Shown here in pieces: positions 1 through 13,300 of a stretch of DNA of 55,360 bases. Source of the DNA: Saccoglossus kowalevskii (taxonomy: Eukaryota; Hemichordata; Enteropneusta; Harrimaniidae). The position numbers and the translations under genes are program-made. Every line of letters begins with the position of its first letter. Positions within the stretch are counted from its first letter, which is position 1. The notes beneath the pieces were generated by a model, which was not told the origin of the DNA, searched no databases, and was given only the letters and a program-made list of their open reading frames with translations. The stretch spans positions 43,867 through 99,226 of the forward strand of contig NW_003137331.1 in NCBI RefSeq assembly GCF_000003605.2, given 5' to 3'.

Positions 1-2
1 TA

Positions 3-1347
3 TTTGTTGGTACAGAAACACTGACTACTGATTTTACACCAACAGAAGAACAAGAAACAGAGGTTGTAGATAGTTCTACAGTGGTTGGTACAGAAATAGT
101 GACTACTGATTTTACACCAACAGAAGAACTAGAAACAGAGGTTGTAGAAAGTTCTACATTGGTTGGTACAGAAATAGTGACTACTGATTTTACACCAACA
201 GAAGAACAAGAAACAGAGGTTGTAGATAGTTCTACATTGGTTGGTACAGAAACATTGACCACTGGTTTTACACCAACAGAAGAACGAGAAACAGAGGTTG
301 TAGGGAGTTCTACATTGGTTGGTACTGAAATAGTGACTACTGATTTTACACCAACAGAAAAACAAGAAACAGAGTTTGTAGGTAGTTCTACATTGGTTGG
401 TACAGAAACAATGACTACTGATTTTACACCAACAGAAGAGCAAGAAACAGAGTCTGTAGGCAGTTCTGTAGTGGTGGGTACAGATGTGGGGTCTACTGGT
501 GGAGCACAAACAGAAGGGCCAGAAACAGAGGTTGTAGATATTTCTACAGTGGTACATACAGAAATGGTGACTACTGGTGGAACACCAACAGAAGAGCAAG
601 AAACAGAGGTTGTAGGTAGTTCTACATTGGTTGGTACAGAAATAGTGACTACTGGTTTTGCACCAACAGAAGAACAAGAAACAGAGGTTGTAGATAGTTC
701 TACAGTGGTTGGTACAGAAATAGTGACTACTGATTTTACACCAACAGAAGAATTAGAAACAGGGGTTGTAGATAGTTCTACAGTGGTTGGTACTGAAATA
801 TTGACTACTGATTTTACACCAACAGAAAAACAAGAAACAGAGTTTGTAGGTAGTTCTACATTGGTTGGTACAGAAACAATGACTACTGATTTTACACCAA
901 CAGAAGAGCAAGAAACAGAGTTTGTAGGTAGTTCGACATTAGCTGGTACAGAGGTGACGACTACTGGTTTTACACCAACAGAAGAGCAGGAAACAGAGTC
1001 TGTAGGCAGTTCTGTAGTGGTGGGTACAGATGTGGGGTCTACTGGTGGAGCACAAACAGAAGGGCCAGAAACAGAGGTTGTAGATATTTCTACAGTGGTA
1101 CATACAGAAATGGTGACTACTGGTGGAACACCAACAGAAGAGCAAGAAACAGAGGTTGTAGGTAGTTCCACAGTTATGGGTACAGGAGTGATGACTACTG
1201 GTGTAACACAAACAGAAAAGCAAGAAACAGAGATTGTCGGTAGTTCTAAAGTAGATGGTACAGAAGTGGTGACTAGTGGTTTGATGCCAACAGTAGAGGA
1301 TGGAACAGGGGTTATAGATAGTTCGAGATTTGCTAGTACAGTAAAAG
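3..1347 (+). repeat. Coding tandem repeat: 17 units of 78 bp (26 residues), Thr/Glu-rich stalk
   Basis: Part of the first visible exon of the receptor gene (3-1449). Units follow VGTEIVTTDFTPTEEQETEV plus six more residues (VDSSTL or similar). Each has about eight Thr/Ser and four to five Glu and no Cys, which suggests an extended, acidic, probably O-glycosylated mucin-like stalk (inference). The array opens in mid-unit at the window edge, so the true copy number is higher. Units 6-8 and 13-15 share the same odd variants (GTDVGSTGG, then HTEMVTTGG), an offset of 546 bp or seven units, showing a higher-order duplication. The last two units before 1350 are diverged. Cys-rich open frames on the opposite strand are shadows of the repeat. 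Confidence 0.9.
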
Positions 1348-4300
1348 TGGCTACTCGTTCAACTCTACATAGTACAACAATGGTGAGACCAACTGAAGAA
1401 GATACTGAATCTACAACTGTTGTATTATCGACCCTACCAACTATTCTAGGTATGTATAATTATGGTGCTTCATTATTAAATGTAGCCATGTATGGTATGG
1501 TACAGTATTTTATGCTTTTATGTCTTTTTGTACCTTTATTAAATCGTGGTTGTATTATCTTTATTTCAGCTGTCTATGTCACCTCGACAGAAGTACAGAT
1601 GGCAGATGATTCCTATCTCCGGGAATGGTCTGATTCAGTTGCACTGACATTTGATCTGAAATTATCAACTAATGAAAGTTTACAATCAGTGAGCTTGAAC
1701 AATGACTGGAAGTTAATCATTTACATTAGAGATGTTTCATCCACAAATGAAACCGTAAATGAAAGATTGCGTCCATATGAAGTTGAGGTTGACAACTTCC
1801 AAATCTCCGGATCAGACTTAGTGTTTAATGATATAATTGTCAACATGAACTTGTCTGGTCTCCTATGTTCCGAAATGACATACATATGTATTGAGTTAAT
1901 AGCCTATGATGGCAATGGTACTGATCTTGTTTTCATCAGAGAACCAGTTGATTGTGTTTCAATACTTTGTAGAGGTAAATAATATTGTTCTTGTTTTATG
2001 AATTATAACTATTCACATCAATTCATACAGTACCAATCAGTACCAGTACATCCAAACTTGCTATTATATTGGTATATGTAGTAAAGTTGTTAATCTATTG
2101 TAATATATGTATTCAGTATATATAAGATGAGTAATCCAGTAATGACATCTTGCACCCAATTATAAATCCATGAGCCCGTAATGCGAGGCAATAGACATGG
2201 GACTGCCGTTAAAATCAGAAATAGCAAAGTATATTTAGTCAAGTCGTGGGATGCCAGGTGTTTCCCTGACCTCATATGCCAGTTCGAGTCATTAAATACG
2301 AGTTTGATTAAGTGGCATTGACACCAAGAAATATTACACGTACACAAAGAGACATAACAATTTCTTCTGATTTTTTTATATTTGAGAAAATATGTTCCCC
2401 CCCAAAAGTTAAAATATAACATGAATATTAGTTTACAATGTTTAATCAAAACAATAGAAAAGAGAATTTTGCCTTTGGTTTAAGTAGATTTTATACAACT
2501 TACTTATGAATCCAGTGCTATGTTCTTCTTGGTACAGGTGTGGAAATAGCTCCATTCGTAGATGTGGTAACTGGGAGCAAATTACGTGAAGGTATGGACG
2601 ACCAAAGCTTTCAATTTAACCTTATTTTGTATCCGGATCCTGAGGCTGGAAGCATTGAAGGGGAATATCTATGGACACTAACATCATTCTTCAGCCAATC
2701 AAATGACGGATATGGAAATACAGATGCAGGAACTGTACACAGTCTGACAACTGACCAATCGGGAATGTCCTTATATAGTGGTATTCCAGCTTCGTGGACT
2801 GGTTTTCGTTCGTCTGCAATAAATATCACTGATAAGCTTTGCTCAGATGTATCCAAGTATTTCTGCGTTAATATCAGCAAGAGTAGTCTCTCTAATCCCG
2901 ATTTTACGTTTGGAAACCCCGTAATGACCTGCACCCCAACCCCATGTACAGGTGGGTCTATATTTCTTGCAAATTCTACACATTGTTAACTTTCTTTGTA
3001 TCTCGCTATTAAACCTTCGGTTTTCCACTTCTCAATGTTTTAATGATATAATAGAATTGCACACAATATAATGTGAAAGTTTGAGACTCCTAGACCCTCA
3101 GAAAGGTGTTCAAATGAGCATGCCATTTTTCGCCTTAAATTCAAAATGGCCGACGTACCACGTGACCAATATACATTATGTTTATTTGTTGGTGTTTTCT
3201 TCAATAAAATAAAGTATTGGTGTATAAATGGAAAAAGCCAGGTTACCGCGAAATAATTGTTTACTAGTATTTTGCGGTAACCCGAGATTCGCCGTAACCC
3301 GGTTTAACCATTTACACACTCCAATAATAATGTATTTTATTAAAAATAAACCAACAAATAAACAAGAGAGTGTATGAAAGTTTATCACCATAAGAGAAAT
3401 ACTCTAAATGTGTGTGTTTATACTAAACATGCATTATAACATCTACATTTCAAGTGGAAAAAGTTCTCACGTAATCACTGCTTTTGTTTTACAAGATGCA
3501 TTTAAATGCGCCTGAAAAAAAGAGGAACATATTTTCAGTAACGATAGTTACGAGTGTTTTCTTGTATTACAGGTGTGGATGTCGTTGACACCAGGTTGTC
3601 AATTGTAAGCGGCATCGTTGTGAAAGAGCATGAATCTTCCCAGTATTTCAACGTTTTCGTTACATTGTTATCTAGTCCGGATTTTGGAGACATTGAGGGC
3701 GCCAGTCTATGGAACGTCACGATGTACGTTAACACACAAGGGAATGCTAATGTCGGGGACGTCAGTGCTCTCGCGGTTGCTGATATACCGCGGGATATGC
3801 GAGATCTGAGTTTGTTAGCTGGCAGCAATGCTATTTTGGAAGGGGTCGAAGCGTTTATGGACTTGGCTGAGCTGAACTGTAGACAGATAAGGTATCTGTG
3901 TGTCGATGTGTCACGTGATCAGACGTCAGTGCCTGCGTTCACATTGACTGGTAAATTACAGACATGCGCAGAAATAACCTGCCGAGGTGAGGCTGCTTAA
4001 ACTATGATAAAAATTGTTGTGAGAATTGTCGTACCCCCCCCCCCCGTTACCAGTTTTTCCTGTTTCATAACATTTTATCCGCGTGTTTGTATATACGATG
4101 TTGAATAGTTCGGTTATTTCAAATTATATCAACTTGAAGAATGAAGAATATTGTTACATAACTTGAGTACATAAATATGTACTTGATATGGAAATTAGCC
4201 AGACACATCTAATCCCGTTATATGAAATGTTGTAAAACAATTTAAAAGTACACTTGTAACGTATTAGCGTATGTGTTAACGATTCGGTCGAAGGGTGCAA

Positions 4301-7300
4301 CAAATACTGGCCTTAATGAAAATAGGATAATTATTTTTCGCACATATCAGTATACAGTGTGTGTTGCCATGGATACCGCAACAGTACTGTATCTTCTCCG
4401 ATATTGGAATGAGCCTTTTATTCAAGAATAATGTCAGTTTCTAGAAAATCTTGAAATTGCAAAATCCTTTCGAAAAATTAACTTTACTTGGTCAGAAATT
4501 CGGGATAACGGTTCAACATTATATCGACCAAACTATGGTGTAAATATTTGCAATCCCATGATTCATCATTACTAACCATACTACTTTTTTACTTGTATCA
4601 TTTTTCTCAGGTGTTGAGATCACTGACACGGAACTGATCGTAAAAAGCGGTACATCGATCGTCGAAAGATCGGGGAACCATTCCGTGACATTCGACGTCT
4701 TATTGTCGTCCAATCCGGCAGCAGCTAGCATATCAGGTGATCGCCTGTGGGAGATGTACGTCTACTTAAGCGATGTTGAGTTTGACGACACCCATTCGTT
4801 TGCGGCAACGTACCCAGTGTTGAGCTCGGTGGAGGATACCGATCTCACTGCAGGCGTGACGCTGGCTCTCCTGGGCATTGAGGCGTTTCTGGATATAGAC
4901 AGCCTGACGTGTGACCAGATGCGGTATATTTGCGTCACCGTCTTCAAAGGAAGGTATTCCAGTCCAGAGTACACTTTGACTGGTGTACCAGACCAGAATA
5001 TTCTCACTGCCTGTCAACCCGTAACGTGCACTGGTGAGTATCACGTGACTCTAAGGCGATTTATTTAGAATATTTACAAATATTAAGGTAATAGTGCTAA
5101 TACAAGGTAAATACAAACGAGTGGCGACATTCAAATATGAGTGATACTAAGTAAAGGAGCAGTGCTGTACAATGTTGAAGACTGTCTTTTATTACTTTGA
5201 TATTACGTACCATAAATTAAAAAGCGCACGCGCATTAGCAGGGTTCATCATTTGATAGATCCCGTTGGGAGCGAGAAAACCTTGAGAATTTATTGCCCCT
5301 CAAATAATGATTCTTTCTCCCGTCATCGAGTTCACTGTTCCAACTATCATTGCTCCATACATACATGTAGGTCAGGGACGCGATGACGTAAGAGGCCGGG
5401 GTGGGACACATTTGAGCAAAGTCTCGTGGTTCTTTCTCTCTCTCTCTCTCAACGAGAACTCTCCGGCCATTGTGTCTTAGACAATACAAAATTATTTCTG
5501 GTTAATCAAGTGAATGCCATCATTCCTTCTCTCAAAAAGGCCATTTTATGCATTTTCCCCTTAATTTCTTTGTTATGTTGGACCAAACGAATATAATATC
5601 CAATACAGAACTGAAAACAAAATTTAAGGAAAAATATCCTTTTTGTTTCGTGAAGGGATGATTAAAATTGTCTTTGGTGTTCAAGCGATTAAAGGGCTGC
5701 AGTCGTCGCGCCGCGTCCTATTCGATATGGGACTCATAGCGACGTATACAACGCGTGTAAAATACATTGTTTATTTACATGAAATTCGAACACGCGCTGC
5801 GCGACGACCACCGCGCTTTAACACAATCGATTATATGTCGTTCATACGATCGAAAATATATCGGGTGGGTTTTTTTGTTTGTTTTTTTGAGCTGCACTTT
5901 TTGCAACTCCCAGCATGCATTGTCATTAAGTATGTCAATATTTATACTGTTGTTTCAATTACTAAAATGTGGCGACACAAATCTTTCTTTCTGTCACCAT
6001 AGGCGGCGCTCTTCGTTTTATTTTTGCAGTGCGCCAACCTGTGGTAGTGACAGTAATTGCTTTTGTTTTCATTGCGTATTTGAGTGTTTTCAATAATCAA
6101 CGCAGATTGTTAATTGAGTGGCAATCCTGCGCAAACGCCCATCCATGAATGGAAAAGGGTTGATTGATTAATTGTGATTATGCTAATTAATACTCAAACT
6201 TAGTTGATACAGATGTTGCTTTGTATTCTCAATTTACCCATTAAGTAATATAATTGTATATTTCTCGCCAGGAGTGATTATCAGCACAGATTTGCAGCTC
6301 TCGGATGATTTCTACTTATTGGAGGGGGTAGATAACCAGCACATCTCCTACACTATGACGTTATTTGCGTCATCAGCAGGGGCAGGCGTCAGTGGAATGA
6401 ACCTTTGGGATATAAGGACACAATTACGAAGCATAGAAGACGCCATTGTCGACACGAGTAATGGAACTATACAAGAAGTAAACACTACACTGAACGCTGG
6501 TGGCGTTTTACTTATGTCAAATGTGAAATCGGTCCTGTCGTTAGAAGGCGTCCTGTGTCATCAGTTTTTTAACATATGCGCCATTCTAAATAAAAACAGC
6601 AATGCCAATACGGAGTACACGATAGAATATGACAGGTCTACGTTAGTTAGTTGTAGATCTGTTTCTTGTAAAGGTAAGTATTATAAAAAGTTGCTGGCAA
6701 AATAGAGAACATCTCGTGTGCACGTACACGTAGCCAAATTTATATTCAGGGTTGTATTAAAATTAATGAGTTCGTCGACATTTGGTTGTTTGGAAATAAA
6801 TCTGACTCTCATCTCGTTTCGTTCGGTTACCTTCGTGCATGATCAACAGTTCTTATATATCTAATGAGATTCATGTGCGTAAATTGTAACACTTGAATGA
6901 CAAATGCTAAATTGCTTAATATACCTAGGTGTTGAAATAATTGAAGTCGCGCCAACTATCATGAACGGAGACATTGTAGCCGAGGCAGATGACGCACACG
7001 CAGTTAGCATAAACGTTGGCATGACGTCATCCATATACGGGACGAACAGAACAGGAGCGGGCAGTTGGGCACTCGAGGTATTCGTCACCAGCGATGACGT
7101 CAGAATGCCCAAACTCGTTAATCTGTATGCGACACTTACTGCAGCGCAACAGGATACCGAGTTGATCGGCGGGATACCCTCTGTTTTGTCCAATATTGAA
7201 GTAGAGCTGGACGTGTCGGCTTTACAATGTAGTGAATTCACTCAGTTATGTGTTGTACTACACAAGGGAGACAATGCTGAACCAGATTTCACGTTAGGTG

Positions 7301-10300
7301 TCCTGCAAGACGAAAATGCTTTACCTGGATGTGCTCACTTGAGCTGTCAACGTAAGTAACTTTTTTACTATTTTTATTTTTAAATTATGAAATTAATACG
7401 TGCATTTTTGCCTTCACAGCAAAGTAGAACTGGTACGTGTATTATTATGAAGCTAATTCATATTAATTCCATCTTCTGTTGTTTAGGTGTTGCCTTCAAT
7501 ATTTCCGCTATTAATGTAACAACGTCATCATTCACGATACGATGGGACGAAGCTGTCGGCGACTTTGATGGCTACTACATTGACGTATCACCAGCGCTGA
7601 CAGGTCTTTCCTCCTCATTTATCACTGAGAGAGATGAACCGCGTGAAGCAAGCTTCTTTGATTTGGAGTCTGGACAGGAATATGTTATCAGTGTCGGTAT
7701 TGCCAAAAATGGTTTCCCCAAAAGTACAGGTGTTACGCAGTACACACAAAGAACATGTAAGTTAGTTAAACTTTGTTTTGACTTTAAGGGGCGTGGTCGT
7801 CGCACCCCGCATGCGCGAGATATTGGACTCAGATGAACAAAGATGGCGACTTTGACTGTTGTGCAGACCAACAAATATAAACTGAGACGTGGGCGTTTGC
7901 AAGTTTTAACTAGATAATTTGTTTGGTGATTCGAAGGCATCTAGGGAGTCATCAGCAGTAATTAATGAACGTTGCACTCAGGTCAAAACTTGTACTGTGA
8001 TTTTCATTAGAAATGCACAAATGTTGCATATGCGCAGAGCAGCGACCACCGTCTTTAACAGGAAGAAAATCGTTCTACATGCATCAACGTAGTTTGTCAC
8101 TGGTGGCGTGATCAAGAAATCTGGATCTCTGCCACGTTTATGAGGTGGACATTCTATTCTATTCTATTCTATTCTATTCTATTCTATTCTATTCTATTCT
8201 ATTCTATTCTATTCTATTCTATTCTATTCTATTCTATTCTATTCTATTGCGTGACTCATTTGCCACTCCAATAACTATGTTTGACGATATATAGAATGAA
8301 AATTTGCATTTTGTACTGTAAAAGTGAAAAATGCGGAAACTCAACTCAAAATGTAGTGTGTTCATGTCTCATCTGAAGATAGGTTTTACCATATTTCATC
8401 GTAACAAAACTACGATGAAGCTTTATTTCATAATTCTTTTCTTTTTTCAGTTCCTGAGAAAGTTGATTCATTGCGTGTATCCATGGTAACTGAAACTGAA
8501 ATTCACGTAGTTTGGGACAGACCAGATGGAGTTGTTTCTACATACGTGATATCCATACAACCTTCTGAGGGGACAGCAACCTTACCGATCACACTACCGA
8601 GTGATTCAACGACCGCGTCATTCTCTGGTCTATCACCGATGTCACAGTACGTCATCACAATCGTGACGTACGCCGGTAGTTTACAAAGTAAGGAGGTACC
8701 CGTCAAAGTCATTACCGGTAAGAGCAATATTTCCGTGTCGCTATCGCAGCATCCTGCAATGTAGTATTCCCATTAATTATTTAAACAAGTGCATTAATTA
8801 ATTATTTCAGTTACTATTTCGTCTACCAGATAAGGTGCAGGTAGTTTGCTATCATTAAACAACATACTCAGAAATCCTCGAAATCCCGCAAAAGGGGTTG
8901 GGTTACTGTTCAAAATTCTGGAATAAAAAGCAATTTGGATAACTTTTGGATAATTTTGCATATGATTTCTTGAGAATAAATATTTGTTTCTTCGTAAAAC
9001 TTTTAGAAAATAGTGACTTGCATGTATGTGAATCATCACACAACAAGTTTTGAATGATTTACTGTGAACTAATGGTTTGTCGCCTCAATGGGTAATGTAA
9101 CAACCAGCAATGTACTATGCAACTGAGACCAGTACTGTAAAATTTGTATTAAAAGCAGCATCCTTTATAGAAGCCGCACCCATTTTTTTTTAACTATTGA
9201 GACCCAAAAATTCACCATTTCTCATATGTGTAGATACTCTAATGGAAGCCGCACCCCCTCTGTTGCATTGTACCATTTTAATAGAAGCTGTGGCTTTTAA
9301 TACAGATTTTACAGTACTACAGGAGGCAATGAGAAGGCATACAGGCTAAGGTCAACAGGCACGAAGATGTTCCCAGAATTTAAACTTTCAAACAAAATTC
9401 TCAAGCGAGAAATGAAGTTGATTTAATATACAATGTATGTTTATAATAATACGTTCACGGATATAACATTTTTGTTTTGGACAGGAACTATTCCACCCGT
9501 GTTGGAAGTCACCAGCTTCACCATGGATACCATCACCGTGGCAACCTATGTGGACAACAGACTATCACACGGGATGTTACATTTATCGTATTTTCCAACG
9601 GACGCTGAACCAATACCAATAGAGCTAGATTTAAATAAGACTAGTTACGTCATCACCGACCTGGTGCCCGGGAGACTGTATACTTTAGAAGTAAAAATTG
9701 TCGCTGATATTGACGGTGGAAGAATTACCAGCAATTCGGACAGAAAATACCAACAAACAGGTATACTATCATATTAGTAATCCATTGTTGCTGGAAAAAT
9801 TACGTCAATATTGTGACGTCAATCGTGAATAAAATGTCGGATCGCAGTCAGATGATGACGACATTTCGGTGGCGTAACTAAGTTGTCAATAAAATGACCA
9901 GTGTAAAATTGCAATATTGGCCATTCTCTCAATTTTAATAATCTTGCTTCAAAAATTGAGGAGTTTCTTATTTTGAACAGAAATAACAATATATCCAAAC
10001 AATATTCAAATTCATAGTCATTGAAGCAGATTTTACAAGTCCAATAACACAAAACAACCAACGAATACACCACAGTTAATAGTCAAATGTGTAAGTGACT
10101 GACATATGGACATGATGGCATACATAAAGTGATGTCAAGAGTAGTAGATTCAACATTGCAAAATATATTGAAAAAAAGACTTGATTTATAAAGCGAAAAT
10201 CTTATATTACTGAAAAAAAAAGTCTAGGATACCAGATATTTTCTGTCATTGAGACTATCAATAATACATCGAGAATATTTGCAATCAATAATATATTATT

Positions 10301-13300
10301 TCTTTCGTTATCATTTATTGTATCTTTACATAGTACATCGATTATTTCGTTTTACTGTTCCATTTATTCATGATGTGAGAGTGATCGCTGTTTGACCAAT
10401 CAGAACTGTTTGCAGGCTTTTACTCTCAATAGGGGACCCCCCTATTCAAAAAAGTAGAATTTTCTAGTTGTGTTGTTGTTACCAGTGAGCTGTCTGCTGT
10501 AAGTTTTGTAGTGGAACTTTGCATTGTAAACCTACATAGTTTTGTACGTGCTACTGGACATTGTGTTACATTGTGTTAGTGTTCAGTTCCTTCAGGAATT
10601 CTGCAATAATAAAGTGTTCGAGTTTAGTGTTATTGCTGTGATCATGCTTCTGTCCACCCGCGAACTGTCCATTGCGGCAGTACTCCCGGTGAAACCCAAG
10701 TTAAATGTTTCAAACCTAGCATGGGGACCAAGTTTAACGACCGAGTCCCATATACTTATTCAGTATCAAATTGTCCCCCCAACATTTTCCCTGCAGTTGA
10801 ACAATTATAGAATTTTGGACAAAGAGAGTAGCTAGATTGCATGATATTGGACAATATTATTTGGAAATTCAATTGATTTTAAAATTTTAGTTTATTTTTT
10901 AAAATTTTTAGTTGATTTTAAGAATAACTTATATTTATAATATTTCAAGTTGATTTGTTAAAAACAAATTCAGTGTTGGATACACAGATTGAAATCTGCT
11001 AATGATAATTAAATAATTAATTACTACTAACTTTTCTTCTCATTATCTTATCTAGAACCGAGTCCACCCGGAAGCATTGTCGTATCCAGGATTACAGAAT
11101 TCGGAGCAATTGTGAACTGGGAACCATCATCTGGTGATTTCAACTTTTACCTTGTCACGTATTCTTCAGCTAGTGTCAACACTGCGTTACCAATACGTGT
11201 GAACCATGGTCAAACGCCACAGCTGTCATTGTCCGGTTTAAGCCCTGCGACTGTCTATACTGTCCACGTCAGTACACGGAGTGGTGAACTTACAAGTCAG
11301 TCAGTTTCAACAACATTTAATACACGTAAGTGAATATAAAATTAGTTTCCTTTAATAAAAGTGAAAGGAAAACATTATTGGATGGGTTCGCGCTTTGTCA
11401 AGCACGCTATTGAAGCTATATTGTCTTTTTAATTGTGTGGAAAGTTTTGTGTCATAACAAACAGACAAATGAACAACCAAAAGCTTCTGGACATAGCCGA
11501 GCATTCCGTTTGTGATTGAGATTTCAAACTCATGCAGCGCTATTAAATGGGTGATTTTCTAGTGGATTGTGTGGCAATTACCTGACTAAAAAATACATTT
11601 CAATTTTTTTTAATTTCAGTGCTTGCGCCACCCGGCCGTCTGTCTGTGAACGGAGTGACGTCGTCTAGTGTTCAAATATCATGGTTGCCAGCAATCAGTG
11701 GATTGGCTGTGGAGTACTACGTGACGTATGCGCCATTCGTAGAGGGGGCGACACCAGCATCGCCGTTTACGTTGAATGGCACCTCTGTGAACATAACCAA
11801 TCTCTATCCATTTACCATATACACGGTCACAGTACAAACTAGAATTGACGATATGTATAGCAGAGAAAGGGGCATCACAGCAACAACTTATCCTGACTGT
11901 AAGTACTCCATTCCCATTGGTTACTCAAGCGCCCGCCTATATTACATCAGAATTACTCGTGCTCACTAGGCAGAGGCATCAGACATATGGTTTATCGTGT
12001 GAACCACAACACTATTCCGGGAACACTATACACAAATGTACCTAACTAGTGTGCCTTTTATGTCAAACACCTGTCTTCAGATATTGCGTTATTTGCCATG
12101 GTTGAATAAAACGTCAAGTTTATTTTATTTCAGTGCCGTCTTCAGTTAAAGGTTTTAACGTAACTGTAGAGTCGCCCTACCAAGTAACGCTAACCATTCA
12201 ACAGCCGTCATTCGCCAATGGCATATTGGAGTCATATATTGTCAACGTTGTTGGCTACAAGGAGGTAAGTATCCATGGTAACCAAAAGGTTGATCAAATT
12301 GAAATACACAACATAAAACACTATTTTCTCTAGGTTGTACAATGAGCGAAAACGTGCTTCTGTGGCGCTGAAAAATAGACCATTCAGGGCAAAATTGTAG
12401 TTACCCGCCAAAAATATATACAGTTTTTGAGAAAGTACGCAGCCAAACACAGGAAATACGCAATTTTGACGTTACGGGGCTGCTAGAGGGCGCAATATAT
12501 ATGGGTATATTACGCACTGTAAATTGAAATCAAGACAAATGTGACACATCTAAATCTTCTTATCCTACATGATTGTGTTTTTCTCAATAATTTTATTGCT
12601 TTTTTGACAGGGATTCCCTCCACATATCCTCGACTTTGAAATACCACCAGACGAGACTGATGACATCACAGAATATTTACTGGAAGATGTGATAGCCGGG
12701 TACACGTATACGTTTACAGTGAGTACAATGGGTGTCTGAGTTTTGGGAAATACTGCATTTTCTGTATTTACTAGCTTGTCTACAAATTTGTACAGGGCAT
12801 TAAGCACCTCACTTTTATAAGCGAATCTGCCGTTACGGCGGCAGTGTTTATTTGACTAGTCTGATAGTGATGGCGGTCCACAAACCACTGTCTCTCAGCG
12901 TACTAATTTCATCTGGTAATTTTTTTTCGATTATAATATAAGTTTTTTACTTCACAGGTGAAACCACAAAACTCTTTAGGCATCGGACCTCTGCGAACAG
13001 CTGGTCAAGTTATCATGCCAATCTATCGTAAGTTTCATTAGAATATACTTTATTGAAAAGTGACGTTGTGATCATTTCAATTTCAAGTTGACAGGCTTGT
13101 ATTAGGATAAATTGTGAGTGATGTCTATGTTTCAGATCGCCATCCCACTATTTGGAGAATAATCACAAATATTAATCCATCATTTGTGACTTCTTATGTC
13201 ACGTGATATCATCTTTGTCTGCGTATATCCTTCGATATGTTCGATATGGGGATTTCCACTCCCGATATATTGCGTAAGCTAAAAATTAACCGCCCCATTC

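Larger units (their letters stand above)
7487..13027 (+). other. Receptor region: six FN3 domains
   Basis: FN3-1 7487-7756, FN3-2 8451-8717, FN3-3 9485-9760, FN3-4 11056-11325 and FN3-5 11620-11898 are each on one phase 1-1 exon of 89-93 codons. FN3-6 is split over 12134-12264, 12611-12718 and 12958-13027. Seen features are PP or P-S at the start, the B-strand Trp (for example TIRWDEA, HVVWDRP, VNWEPSS, ISWLPA), the Leu in L-x-P or L-x-S-G, and the Tyr corner (G-x-x-Y-x-x-x-V). These support the FN3 fold for ligand binding outside the cell. FN3-3 has lost the B-strand Trp. Confidence 0.9.

Noticed and set aside
129-1223. Cys-rich minus-strand open frames (FCWCKTSSHYFC type) over the first exon
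   Set aside because: They are the reverse reading of the 78-bp coding repeat; the plus strand continues in frame through 28 further exons.
5643-6096. Overlapping open frames of about 110-120 codons
   Set aside because: They lie across a MITE and the intron between modules 4 and 5, with no family resemblance.
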